This document shows positions 1 to 5,560 of a DNA stretch of 13,237 bases, piece after piece; within the stretch, counting starts at the first letter, position 1, and every line of letters starts with the position of its first letter. A model generated the notes under the pieces. The model did no database searches and was not told the DNA's origin. It saw only the letters and a program-made list of their open reading frames with translations. Made by a program: the position numbers and the translations under genes. Source of the stretch: DASQEH01 sp038239485 (GTDB taxonomy: Bacteria > Actinomycetota > Actinomycetes > Propionibacteriales > Nocardioidaceae); assembly GCA_038239485.1 (NCBI GenBank), contig JBBSET010000077.1:1-13237 (forward strand), read 5' to 3'.

Positions 1-1623
1 CCCGGCCACGCCGACTTCGGTGGCGAGGTCGAGCGCGGGCTCTCCATGGTCGACGGAGTCGTCCTCCTCGTCGACGCCTCCGAAGGACCCCTTCCGCAGA
101 CCCGGTTCGTGCTTCGCAAGGCCCTCGAGCGCAAGCTTCCCGTCGTCCTCGTCGTCAACAAGGTGGACCGTCCCGACGCGCGGATCTCCGATGTCGTGAA
201 CGAGACCTACGAGCTCTTCCTCGACCTGCTCGACTCCGACTCCGCCGAGGACTCGCTCGACTTCCCGATCGTTTACGCCTCCGCCAGGGCCGGCCGCGCG
301 TCGATGACCCAGCCCGCGGACGGCGAGTTCCCCGACGGTGCCGACCTCGAGGCACTCTTCGCGACGATCCTCACCAGAGTCCCCGCGCCGACGTACGTCC
401 CGGGCGCGCCGCTTCAGGCGCAGGTGACGAACCTCGACGCCTCCCCGTTCCTCGGCCGGCTCGCGCTGTGCCGGGTCCATCAGGGCACGATCAACAAGGG
501 TCAGACCGTCGCCTGGCTGAGACGTGACGGCGCACGTCAGAACGTCAAGGTCACCGAGCTGCTCGTGACCGAGGCTCTCGAGCGGGTACCCGGCAAGTCG
601 GCCGGTCCGGGTGACATCATCGCCGTCGCCGGGATTCCGGAGATCAACATCGGCGAGACCCTCGCCGATCTCGACCAGCCGGTGGCTCTGCCTCTGATCA
701 CCGTCGACGAACCGGCCATCTCGATGACATTGGGCATCAACACATCGCCGCTCGCCGGACGCGTCAAAGGCACGAAGGTCACGGCGCGGTTGGTCAAGGA
801 CCGTCTCGACCGCGAGCTGATCGGCAATGTGTCGATCCGGCTCCTCCCGACCGAGCGACCTGACACCTGGGAGGTCCAGGGCCGCGGGGAACTCGCGTTG
901 GCGATCCTCGTCGAGCAGATGCGCCGGGAGGGCTACGAGCTCACCGTCGGCAAGCCGCAGGTCGTGACCCGGGAGATCGACGGCAAGCTTCACGAGCCCG
1001 TCGAGCGCCTGACCATCGACTGCCCCGAGGACTACCTCGGCATCGTCACTCAGCTGCTCGCGATCCGCAAAGGCCGGATGGAGCAGCTGGTCAACCACGG
1101 CACCGGCTGGGTCCGGCTGGAGTTCCTGGTCCCGGCACGCGGCCTGATCGGCTTCCGCACGGAGTTCCTCACCGACACCCGGGGCACCGGAATCGCCCAC
1201 CACGTCTTCGAGACCTACGAGCCCTGGTTCGGGGAGCTGCGCACGCGCGCCTCCGGCTCGCTGGTATCGGACCGCTCGGGCGCCGTCACGGGCTACGCCA
1301 TGACCAACCTGCAGGAGCGCGGAACGCTGTTCGTGGACCCCACCACGGAGGTGTACGAGGGCATGATCATCGGCGAGAACTCTCGCGCCGACGACATGGA
1401 CGTCAACATCACCAAGGAGAAGCAGCAGACCAACGTCCGCGCGGCGAGCTCCGACAACTTCGAGAAGATCGTGCCACCGCGCCGGCTCTCGCTCGAGCAG
1501 TCGCTGGAGTTCTGCCGGGAGGACGAGTGCGTCGAGGTGACGCCTGACGCCGTCCGGCTGCGTAAGGTGATCCTCGACCAGACCGTTCGCGGCCGGGCGT
1601 TCGCCCGAGCTCGCCGCGGCTGA
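1..1623 (+). CDS. typA: Translational GTPase TypA/BipA (5' end missing)
   Basis: Ribosome-associated GTPase of the EF-G/LepA superfamily, linked in other bacteria to ribosome assembly and stress or cold growth. The frame is open from base 1; the first codons encode the G3 motif PGHADFGGEVER (residues 1-12 of the visible part), so the true start lies upstream and the ATG at 46 is internal. G4 is NKVD (residues 53-56), followed by the G5-like YASA. A beta-barrel domain II (FLGRLALCRVHQGTI), EF-G-like domains III and V (the segment with GRGELALAILVEQMRREG, then EPVERLTID and RGLIGFRTEFLT) and the TypA-specific C-terminal domain (RRLSLEQSLEFCREDECVEVTP) follow. 540 codons are visible; family members run about 610-640, so roughly 70-100 residues with the P-loop and switch I are outside the window. 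It converges on the macro-domain gene. Identification is secure. Confidence 0.97.
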   Translation, partial: PGHADFGGEVERGLSMVDGVVLLVDASEGPLPQTRFVLRKALERKLPVVLVVNKVDRPDARISDVVNETYELFLDLLDSDSAEDSLDFPIVYASARAGRASMTQPADGEFPDGADLEALFATILTRVPAPTYVPGAPLQAQVTNLDASPFLGRLALCRVHQGTINKGQTVAWLRRDGARQNVKVTELLVTEALERVPGKSAGPGDIIAVAGIPEINIGETLADLDQPVALPLITVDEPAISMTLGINTSPLAGRVKGTKVTARLVKDRLDRELIGNVSIRLLPTERPDTWEVQGRGELALAILVEQMRREGYELTVGKPQVVTREIDGKLHEPVERLTIDCPEDYLGIVTQLLAIRKGRMEQLVNHGTGWVRLEFLVPARGLIGFRTEFLTDTRGTGIAHHVFETYEPWFGELRTRASGSLVSDRSGAVTGYAMTNLQERGTLFVDPTTEVYEGMIIGENSRADDMDVNITKEKQQTNVRAASSDNFEKIVPPRRLSLEQSLEFCREDECVEVTPDAVRLRKVILDQTVRGRAFARARRG

Positions 1624-1652
1624 CGTACCGCGCGACCCTCGGCCGCGCGTCA
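1621..1652. terminator. Possible GC-rich hairpin between convergent genes
   Basis: The typA stop codon starts an imperfect inverted repeat: TGACG at 1621-1625 pairs with CGTCA at 1648-1652, and inside it CGCGCG occurs at 1629-1634 and again at 1644-1649. It sits between the ends of typA and the macro-domain gene, where a bidirectional terminator would be useful. There is no T-tract on either side, so it is not a classical intrinsic terminator, and GC-rich inverted repeats of this size arise easily by chance here. Confidence 0.25.
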
Positions 1653-1676
1653 GCTGCTGGGTCGGCTCCACCTGTG

Positions 1677-2189
1677 CTACCGGCTGGCCTCCGTCGATCC
1701 GAGGGCCCCGGTCAGGGCGTCGTAGGCTGCGTCGCCGAAGGCGACCATCCGGACGTCGACCACGTCGGTCGCTGTGCTGAGCACGGTCTCGATCGCGGCC
1801 GCGGCCGCGTCGCAAACCGGCCAGCCGTACACTCCTGCTGACACGAGCGGGAACGCCACGCTTGTTGCGCCCAGCTCGTCGGCGACCGCTAACGCGTTGG
1901 CGTAGCACGAGGTCAGCAGCGACCTGTCGGTCTGGCCGCGCGCATGGTTCGGGCCGACCACGTGGATGACCCATCGCGCGGTCAGGTCGCCGGCGGTGGT
2001 CCAGCCCGCGTGGCCCGTCGCGAGGCCGTGGGGGAAACGGTCGATGCAGTCGGCCAGGACGGCTGGCCCACCTACGCGGTGGACGGCTCCGTCGACGCCA
2101 CCACCGCCGCGCATCCGGGTGTCGGCGGCGTTCACAACCGCGTCCACGTCCTGCGTGGTGATGTCGCCTCGGATGACGCTGATCCGCAT
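1677..2189 (-). CDS. Macro-domain protein (ADP-ribose / O-acetyl-ADP-ribose binding, MacroD-like)
   Basis: A 170-residue single-domain protein. MacroD/YmdB-type macro domains bind ADP-ribose and many hydrolyse O-acetyl-ADP-ribose or mono-ADP-ribosyl-protein bonds in the cytoplasm. Visible marks: the N-terminal strand RISVIRGDIT with the adenine-contacting Asp; the catalytic loop from VVNAAD (18-23) through GGGGVDGAVHR (28-38); WVIHVVGP (73-80); and the phosphate-binding loop FPLVSAGVYGWP (113-124). The second Asn of the usual NAAN is Asp here (residue 23), while the loop Asp (residue 33) is kept. Asn25 and Asp35 of E. coli YmdB are the matching residues, so activity may be altered. A strong ribosome-binding site, AAGGAGGT seven bases before ATG, fixes the start. 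It is the last gene of a minus-strand run, 31 nt after the alpha/beta hydrolase. Family certain, substrate unknown. Confidence 0.92.
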   Translation of the reverse strand: MRISVIRGDITTQDVDAVVNAADTRMRGGGGVDGAVHRVGGPAVLADCIDRFPHGLATGHAGWTTAGDLTARWVIHVVGPNHARGQTDRSLLTSCYANALAVADELGATSVAFPLVSAGVYGWPVCDAAAAAIETVLSTATDVVDVRMVAFGDAAYDALTGALGSTEASR

Positions 2190-2220
2190 CGTGCCTACCT
2201 CCTTGGGTGGGGCCGCGGCC

Positions 2221-3036
2221 TTATGGATGTGAGGGTCTGTCGGTGCGAGGCTCTGTCGAGGTGTTCAGGAAGTCCGCGATCAGCTGCCGCAGCGCGCCGC
2301 GCCGGGTCCAGGGCACGCCACCCGGTGGAAAGATCTCCGTCTCGGCTGCCGGAAGACCCTCGGCGATCTGACGGACCACGCGGACGGGATGTGCGTCGTC
2401 GCCGTGCTGGCCGATCACCAGCACGGGACAGGTGACGGCAGCGAGCTCGGACCGGTCCTTCAGCGGGTGCAGGGTCGGTATCTGTCGAATGGCGCCCCGG
2501 AGTCGGTCTCCGCACAGTCGCTGAGCCTGCTGGTGGGCCCAGACGCGTACGGAGCGGTGCTCCCAGAGGCTGGTTGGCTGCGCATCGAGGAGCAACCAGG
2601 CCAGCCCTTCCACGTCGCCCGCATCCGCCCGCTGGGCCATCGCCTCCACTCGCTCGACGGCGCTGTGACCGCGTGGCTCGTCGATGGCCGCAGGGAGCAC
2701 GAGGACGATACGTTCGAATTCCCCGGGGTTGTGGACCGCGGCGCTCAGGACCGCCCCGGCCCCCAGGGAAAGGCCGAGCGCGCGCGTGGCCGCATACGTG
2801 TCGCGGACTGCCCTCAGCTCGCCCTCCAGTCCCGTGTAGGTCCACGGCTCGTCGGTATCCGCCGAGTCGCCGTGGCCGCGGAAGTGGAAGAACACCCGGC
2901 TACCTGCCACACCTGAACCGAAGGGGCGGGTCTCGGCGATCGAGCCCGCGAACCCGTGGGCGAAGACGGTCACAGGACCGCCGGAGCCCGTCACCAGGCA
3001 GTCGACCGGCCCATTCGGCCCTTCGATCAGCGGCAC
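2221..3036 (-). CDS. Alpha/beta hydrolase, catalytic His not evident
   Basis: A 271-residue alpha/beta-hydrolase-fold protein. The oxyanion-hole segment VTVFAHGFAGS (22-32), the following HFRGHGDS (51-58) and the nucleophile elbow GLSLGAG (88-94, Ser90) are typical. The acid is probably Asp213 or Asp214 in LVIGQHGDDAHPV. The C-terminal strand and loop where the catalytic His should lie (residues about 233-247, FPPGGVPWTRR) holds no His; the only later His is at 270 in the tail. Either another His serves or the enzyme is impaired or non-hydrolytic. The start is GTG at 3036, ten nt after the DUF2516 stop, without a clear Shine-Dalgarno, so translation may be coupled to the gene before it. Substrate unknown; the spacing suggests an operon with the DUF2516 and macro-domain genes. 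Confidence 0.88.
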   Translation of the reverse strand: MPLIEGPNGPVDCLVTGSGGPVTVFAHGFAGSIAETRPFGSGVAGSRVFFHFRGHGDSADTDEPWTYTGLEGELRAVRDTYAATRALGLSLGAGAVLSAAVHNPGEFERIVLVLPAAIDEPRGHSAVERVEAMAQRADAGDVEGLAWLLLDAQPTSLWEHRSVRVWAHQQAQRLCGDRLRGAIRQIPTLHPLKDRSELAAVTCPVLVIGQHGDDAHPVRVVRQIAEGLPAAETEIFPPGGVPWTRRGALRQLIADFLNTSTEPRTDRPSHP

Positions 3037-3046
3037 GCGCGGAGGG

Positions 3047-3355
3047 TCAGCGGCTCTGCATGGATCTGAGCACCGGCCGCACGTCGGCCAGGTAGACCAG
3101 GACGACCACCGCGCCGATCAGGCTGAACAGCGAGAACTGAGACCGAGGACCGAAGACGTGCAGCAGCAACGCAACGGCCAGCATCGCCATCCAGATCAGC
3201 TTGGTCTGCTTTTCCGCAGCCACGAAGATCTGGTTCGGCCGGAACGCGGCATCGCACAGCGCGAACAGCTTGACCACGAACAGGACAACCCAGATCGCGA
3301 AGTAGAGGTCGCTCTCGATCGTCCAGACGACCGAGCTGCTCGAGGCCAGGTTCAC
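3047..3355 (-). CDS. DUF2516 family small membrane protein
   Basis: A 102-residue integral membrane protein with three predicted membrane segments (about residues 15-36, 53-69 and 73-91) joined by a charged loop (RPNQIFVAAEKQTK) and ending in DVRPVLRSM, the pattern I associate with the actinobacterial DUF2516 family, including Rv0476. No biochemical role is known to me. It lies between the HBHA-like gene and the alpha/beta hydrolase. The start is GTG at 3355: TAGGCT at 3362-3367 stands exactly six bases before it with no Shine-Dalgarno, so this gene may be transcribed as a leaderless mRNA from its own promoter as well as from the upstream genes. Family assignment is good, function open. Confidence 0.88.
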   Translation of the reverse strand: MNLASSSSVVWTIESDLYFAIWVVLFVVKLFALCDAAFRPNQIFVAAEKQTKLIWMAMLAVALLLHVFGPRSQFSLFSLIGAVVVLVYLADVRPVLRSMQSR

Positions 3356-3361
3356 GCGCTC

Positions 3362-3367
3362 AGCCTA
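3362..3367 (-). promoter_or_regulatory. -10 element TAGGCT for leaderless DUF2516 transcript
   Basis: TAGGCT fits the actinobacterial TANNNT -10 consensus. It is six bases from the GTG of the DUF2516 gene, which puts the expected transcription start at or next to the first base of that codon. No good -35 hexamer is visible at 16-19 nt spacing, which is common for such promoters. Confidence 0.5.
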
Positions 3368-3394
3368 GCCGGTGCGCCTGTCCGAGAGCGGTGC

Positions 3395-3961
3395 TCAGTC
3401 GCCTACCTTTGCGGCGGTGGTCTCGGCGGCCTTCTTCGCGGCCGACGCGGTTCTCTTGGCGCTGGTCGCCGCCGACTTCGCCGCCGCCTGGGTCCGGGTG
3501 GCGGACTTGCGGGTCGACGTCGACGCGGACTTCACGGCAGTGGCAGTCCGGGCGGCCGACTTCCTGGTCGTGGTCGAGGCCGCTTTCACCTTGCTGACTG
3601 TGGACTTCGCCTGCTCCTCGAGGTCAGAGGTCGCTGTCTGGCGGCGGACGCGGGTGACGAGGTTCTTACCGCGCCCGGCAAGCTCGCCGTATGTCGAGAA
3701 GGCCGTCGACACGGCCCCGCTGAGCGCGGCCTGGGCCTTGCCCGGGAGCGCCTGGACCTGGCCAGGAGCCGACTCGACGCTGGACTGGGCCTGTTCACGT
3801 AGCGCTTTGGGGCTGAGCCTGGCGGCTCTCGCACTCAGCTCGGCACTCGCGGTACGCAACGTGGCGACGGCGAGGTCGCCTGCGCCGACGAGGGCATACA
3901 GGGGGGTGGGGTCGTTGGAGGAGATGACGACGTTGCGGCTCTTGTTGCTGGTGGGTGCCAT
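3395..3961 (-). CDS. HBHA-like heparin-binding hemagglutinin family protein
   Basis: A 188-residue protein resembling mycobacterial HBHA (Rv0475), a surface and lipid-inclusion-associated adhesin. Residues about 15-110 match the family's N-terminal part: DPTPLYALVGAGDLAVATLR followed by a long Ala-rich, helix-prone stretch, with YGELAGRGKNLVTRVRRQ near its end. Residues about 119-188 form a low-complexity basic tail rich in Ala, Lys, Arg, Ser and Thr. In HBHA the tail uses Lys/Ala/Pro repeats that bind heparan sulfate; here the repeats are Ser/Thr/Arg/Lys-based, e.g. STTTRKSAART (129-139) and STSTRKSATRT (147-157), 18 residues apart. There is no signal peptide, as in HBHA. AAGGA five bases before ATG supports the start. 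It lies 18 nt after the XRE gene and before DUF2516, the hbhA neighbourhood order. A nucleoid- or polyanion-binding role is also possible. Confidence 0.85.
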   Translation of the reverse strand: MAPTSNKSRNVVISSNDPTPLYALVGAGDLAVATLRTASAELSARAARLSPKALREQAQSSVESAPGQVQALPGKAQAALSGAVSTAFSTYGELAGRGKNLVTRVRRQTATSDLEEQAKSTVSKVKAASTTTRKSAARTATAVKSASTSTRKSATRTQAAAKSAATSAKRTASAAKKAAETTAAKVGD

Positions 3962-3979
3962 GGTGGTCCTTTCCGAAAC

Positions 3980-4444
3980 CTAGGCAGAAGGTGTCTGGGT
4001 GGCCGACGTGCTGTCGTTCTCGCGCCGGAACGAGGCGTAGATGTCCAGAAGCACTTGGCGCTGGCGCTCGCTCAGGGCGAGGTCTCCGAGTACTGCTCTC
4101 TGCACTGAGAACTCCCCCGACTCGGCCGGGTCGAGAATCCCGGCTCGGACGTAGAGCGTCTCGGCCGAGATCCGCAGCGCCTTGGCGAGCTGCTGGAGAA
4201 CGTCGGCCGACGGCTTGCGCAGGCCGCGTTCGATCTGGCTGAGATAGGGGTTGGACACTCCCGCCTGGTCGGCGAGCTGGCGGAGCGAGAGCTGTGCGCC
4301 GCGACGCTGGTCACGAAGGTAGTCGCCGAGACTCTGGGCGCTGTGGCCCATCATCGCCGTGCCTGCCCGCGCCGTCGCGGTCACCTTCGCCGCGGCCTTG
4401 GGAGCTCCGTGGGAGAGCGGCTTGGTGACGCTCAGCTTGGCCAT
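3980..4444 (-). CDS. XRE-family helix-turn-helix regulator (Rv0474-like)
   Basis: A 154-residue cytoplasmic DNA-binding protein. One XRE/Cro-C1 domain covers about residues 38-98, with the recognition core RQLADQAGVSNPYLSQIERG (55-74) and the conserved RKPSADVLQQLAKAL after it. A basic, Ala-rich extension (1-36) precedes it, and a helical tail (DLALSERQRQVLLDIYASF) follows. The orthologue by position is M. tuberculosis Rv0474, reported as copper-responsive; whether copper applies here is unknown. I chose ATG at 4444 because the open frame upstream runs through operator-like inverted repeats and gives an unlikely N-terminus. GGAGGT abuts this ATG with no spacer, so the start is not settled; ATG codons at 4354 and 4351 are alternatives that keep the domain intact. 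It probably heads the HBHA/DUF2516 operon and may regulate itself. Confidence 0.88.
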   Translation of the reverse strand: MAKLSVTKPLSHGAPKAAAKVTATARAGTAMMGHSAQSLGDYLRDQRRGAQLSLRQLADQAGVSNPYLSQIERGLRKPSADVLQQLAKALRISAETLYVRAGILDPAESGEFSVQRAVLGDLALSERQRQVLLDIYASFRRENDSTSATQTPSA

Positions 4445-4457
4445 ACCTCCATCGTGC

Positions 4458-4479
4458 TTGCAATAGTTAGCAAATGCAA
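4458..4479. promoter_or_regulatory. Imperfect palindrome upstream of the XRE gene, candidate operator
   Basis: A 22-bp AT-rich imperfect palindrome with perfect outer arms TTGCA and TGCAA, plus matching inner bases around a central TTAG/CTAA region, in a local AT-rich island. It lies 14 bp before the XRE start codon, where an autoregulatory site or the core promoter (AACTAT on the minus strand) would be expected. Binding by the XRE protein is inference. Confidence 0.4.
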
Positions 4480-4490
4480 ACTCCAGCCTC

Positions 4491-4504
4491 GTGACCCGAG
4501 TCAC
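4491..4504. promoter_or_regulatory. GTGAC-N4-GTCAC inverted repeat between asparaginase and XRE genes
   Basis: GTGACCCGAGTCAC is a 14-bp inverted repeat matching its own reverse complement at 12 of 14 positions. It lies four bases beyond the asparaginase stop codon and about 47 bp upstream of the XRE start. It could be a regulator-binding site for the XRE/HBHA operon. No T-tract follows it, so a terminator is less likely. Confidence 0.35.
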
Positions 4505-4507
4505 CTC

Positions 4508-5473
4508 TCAGAAGGCAGGGCGGAGCTCACCGACCGGCCGGCCACCCCCGAGCACCGAGACGGCGCCCGTCGCACGCAGTGCGGCTCCGTCCACTCCGGG
4601 CTCTTGGTCGACGCCCATCCGACACAGTGCGGCGGCCATCACGACCGGACGCGCGCGAGGCGAACCATCGTCGATCTTGAGAGCCACTGCGCGGCCGTCG
4701 GGCAGCGCCAGCGCGTAGCAGGCCTCGGCGCCGGCCTTGCCGACCGCTCCCGGTATCGCGCGCAGCAGCGCCGCTTCGTCGCGCCAGGTGCCCGAGGCGT
4801 ACTCCGGAGAGCCGGCGACCGCCCGGCCGACGCGTCGCTCAGCCGCCGCCGGGGGAGCAGTCGTCAGCCTTCGGAAGGCCCGGGCCAGCCCGACCAACGA
4901 TGTCGACAACAGCGGGGCGCCACACCCGTCGACACCAACGGACACGATGTCCTCGCCGGTGAGCTCGGCGAAGGTCGCGGTGATCGCCCGCTGCACCGGG
5001 TGTTCGACCTCGAGATACGTCCCGGTCGGCCAGCCGTTGACGACGCAGGTTGCCAGCATCGCCGCGTGCTTGCCCGAGCAGTTCATGGCAACCCGCGACC
5101 GTTCTCCACCGGCCCGGATGGTCGCGATCCGCGTCTCCTCGTCCAGCGGATAGTCCGGCGGGGTTTGGAGTGCCGACTCGTCCAGCCCGACGCCAGTCAG
5201 GATCTGGCGTACACCCTCGAGATGGAACGCCTCACCGGAGTGGCTTGCGGCCGCCAGCGCCAGCAGCGCCCCCTCGAGGTCGAGCCCGGCGCTTAGCATG
5301 GCGGCGGCCTGGAGCGGCTTGTTGCAGGATCTCGGGTAGATGGGGGCATTCACGTCGCCCAGCGACCAGCCGACGGAGCCGTCGGAGTCCAAGACGATGA
5401 CCGAGCCGCGGTGATGTCCCTCGACGAAGCCGGACCTGACGACGTCGACAAGCATGGCGGGAGGAAGGGTCAC
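4508..5473 (-). CDS. L-asparaginase, Rhizobium etli ReAV-like (Asparaginase_II) family
   Basis: Probably hydrolyses L-asparagine to aspartate and ammonia in the cytoplasm. It belongs to the family of R. etli inducible asparaginase, unrelated to E. coli AnsA/AnsB. Residues known to matter in that enzyme have counterparts here: the Ser-x-x-Lys pair in PRSCNKPLQ (Ser49, Lys52), Ser79 in SHSGE, Lys246 in VGKAGAEACY, and the metal-binding set Cys132 and Lys135 (NCSGKHA) plus Cys184 (GVDGCGAP). From GTG at 5473 it has 321 residues, a usual length. I prefer this start because TACGCT lies seven bases upstream, as for a leaderless mRNA, and no Shine-Dalgarno precedes the in-frame ATG at 5455 (315 residues), the main alternative. 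It is transcribed away from the sulfate cluster across an 87-bp gap; no functional tie is evident. Confidence 0.92.
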   Translation of the reverse strand: MTLPPAMLVDVVRSGFVEGHHRGSVIVLDSDGSVGWSLGDVNAPIYPRSCNKPLQAAAMLSAGLDLEGALLALAAASHSGEAFHLEGVRQILTGVGLDESALQTPPDYPLDEETRIATIRAGGERSRVAMNCSGKHAAMLATCVVNGWPTGTYLEVEHPVQRAITATFAELTGEDIVSVGVDGCGAPLLSTSLVGLARAFRRLTTAPPAAAERRVGRAVAGSPEYASGTWRDEAALLRAIPGAVGKAGAEACYALALPDGRAVALKIDDGSPRARPVVMAAALCRMGVDQEPGVDGAALRATGAVSVLGGGRPVGELRPAF

Positions 5474-5480
5474 CGCCGAG

Positions 5481-5486
5481 AGCGTA
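5481..5486 (-). promoter_or_regulatory. -10 element TACGCT for leaderless asparaginase transcript
   Basis: TACGCT (TANNNT type) ends seven bases before GTG at 5473, so transcription would begin at the start codon. No convincing -35 is seen. It shares an 87-bp divergent region with the promoter of the APS kinase gene. Confidence 0.4.
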
Positions 5487-5548
5487 CCGGGCCGGGCCAC
5501 CTGCGGCGCCGACGACCGGACCGCCGAGCCGACCGGTCGCCTGGATGG

Positions 5549-5554
5549 AACAAT
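5549..5554 (+). promoter_or_regulatory. Possible -10 element AACAAT before the APS kinase gene
   Basis: AACAAT ends six bases before GTG at 5561, the spacing seen for leaderless starts elsewhere in the window. It misses the first T of TANNNT, so support is weaker. A perfect 10-bp palindrome, CGACCGGTCG at 5530-5539, lies just upstream and could be a regulator site or chance. Confidence 0.3.
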
Positions 5555-5560
5555 CGCCTC

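Noticed and set aside
2195..2845. 216-codon minus-strand frame within the alpha/beta hydrolase gene
   Set aside because: Its Arg/Gly/Pro-rich translation is typical of a shifted GC-rich frame, while the hydrolase frame contains the GLSLGAG elbow and fold.
4432..4452. Six-codon frame ATG at 4452 overlapping the XRE start
   Set aside because: It is very short, lacks a -10 element at leaderless spacing and has no ribosome-binding site; probably chance.
4445..4504. XRE gene starting at ATG 4504 instead of 4444
   Set aside because: The added 20 residues are encoded by the AT-rich inverted-repeat region expected to hold the promoter and operator, and do not resemble the rest of the basic leader.
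5530..5539. Perfect palindrome CGACCGGTCG in the cysC/asparaginase divergent region as a defined operator
   Set aside because: Ten-bp GC-rich palindromes are frequent by chance here and no second copy was noticed; noted only with the cysC promoter entry.
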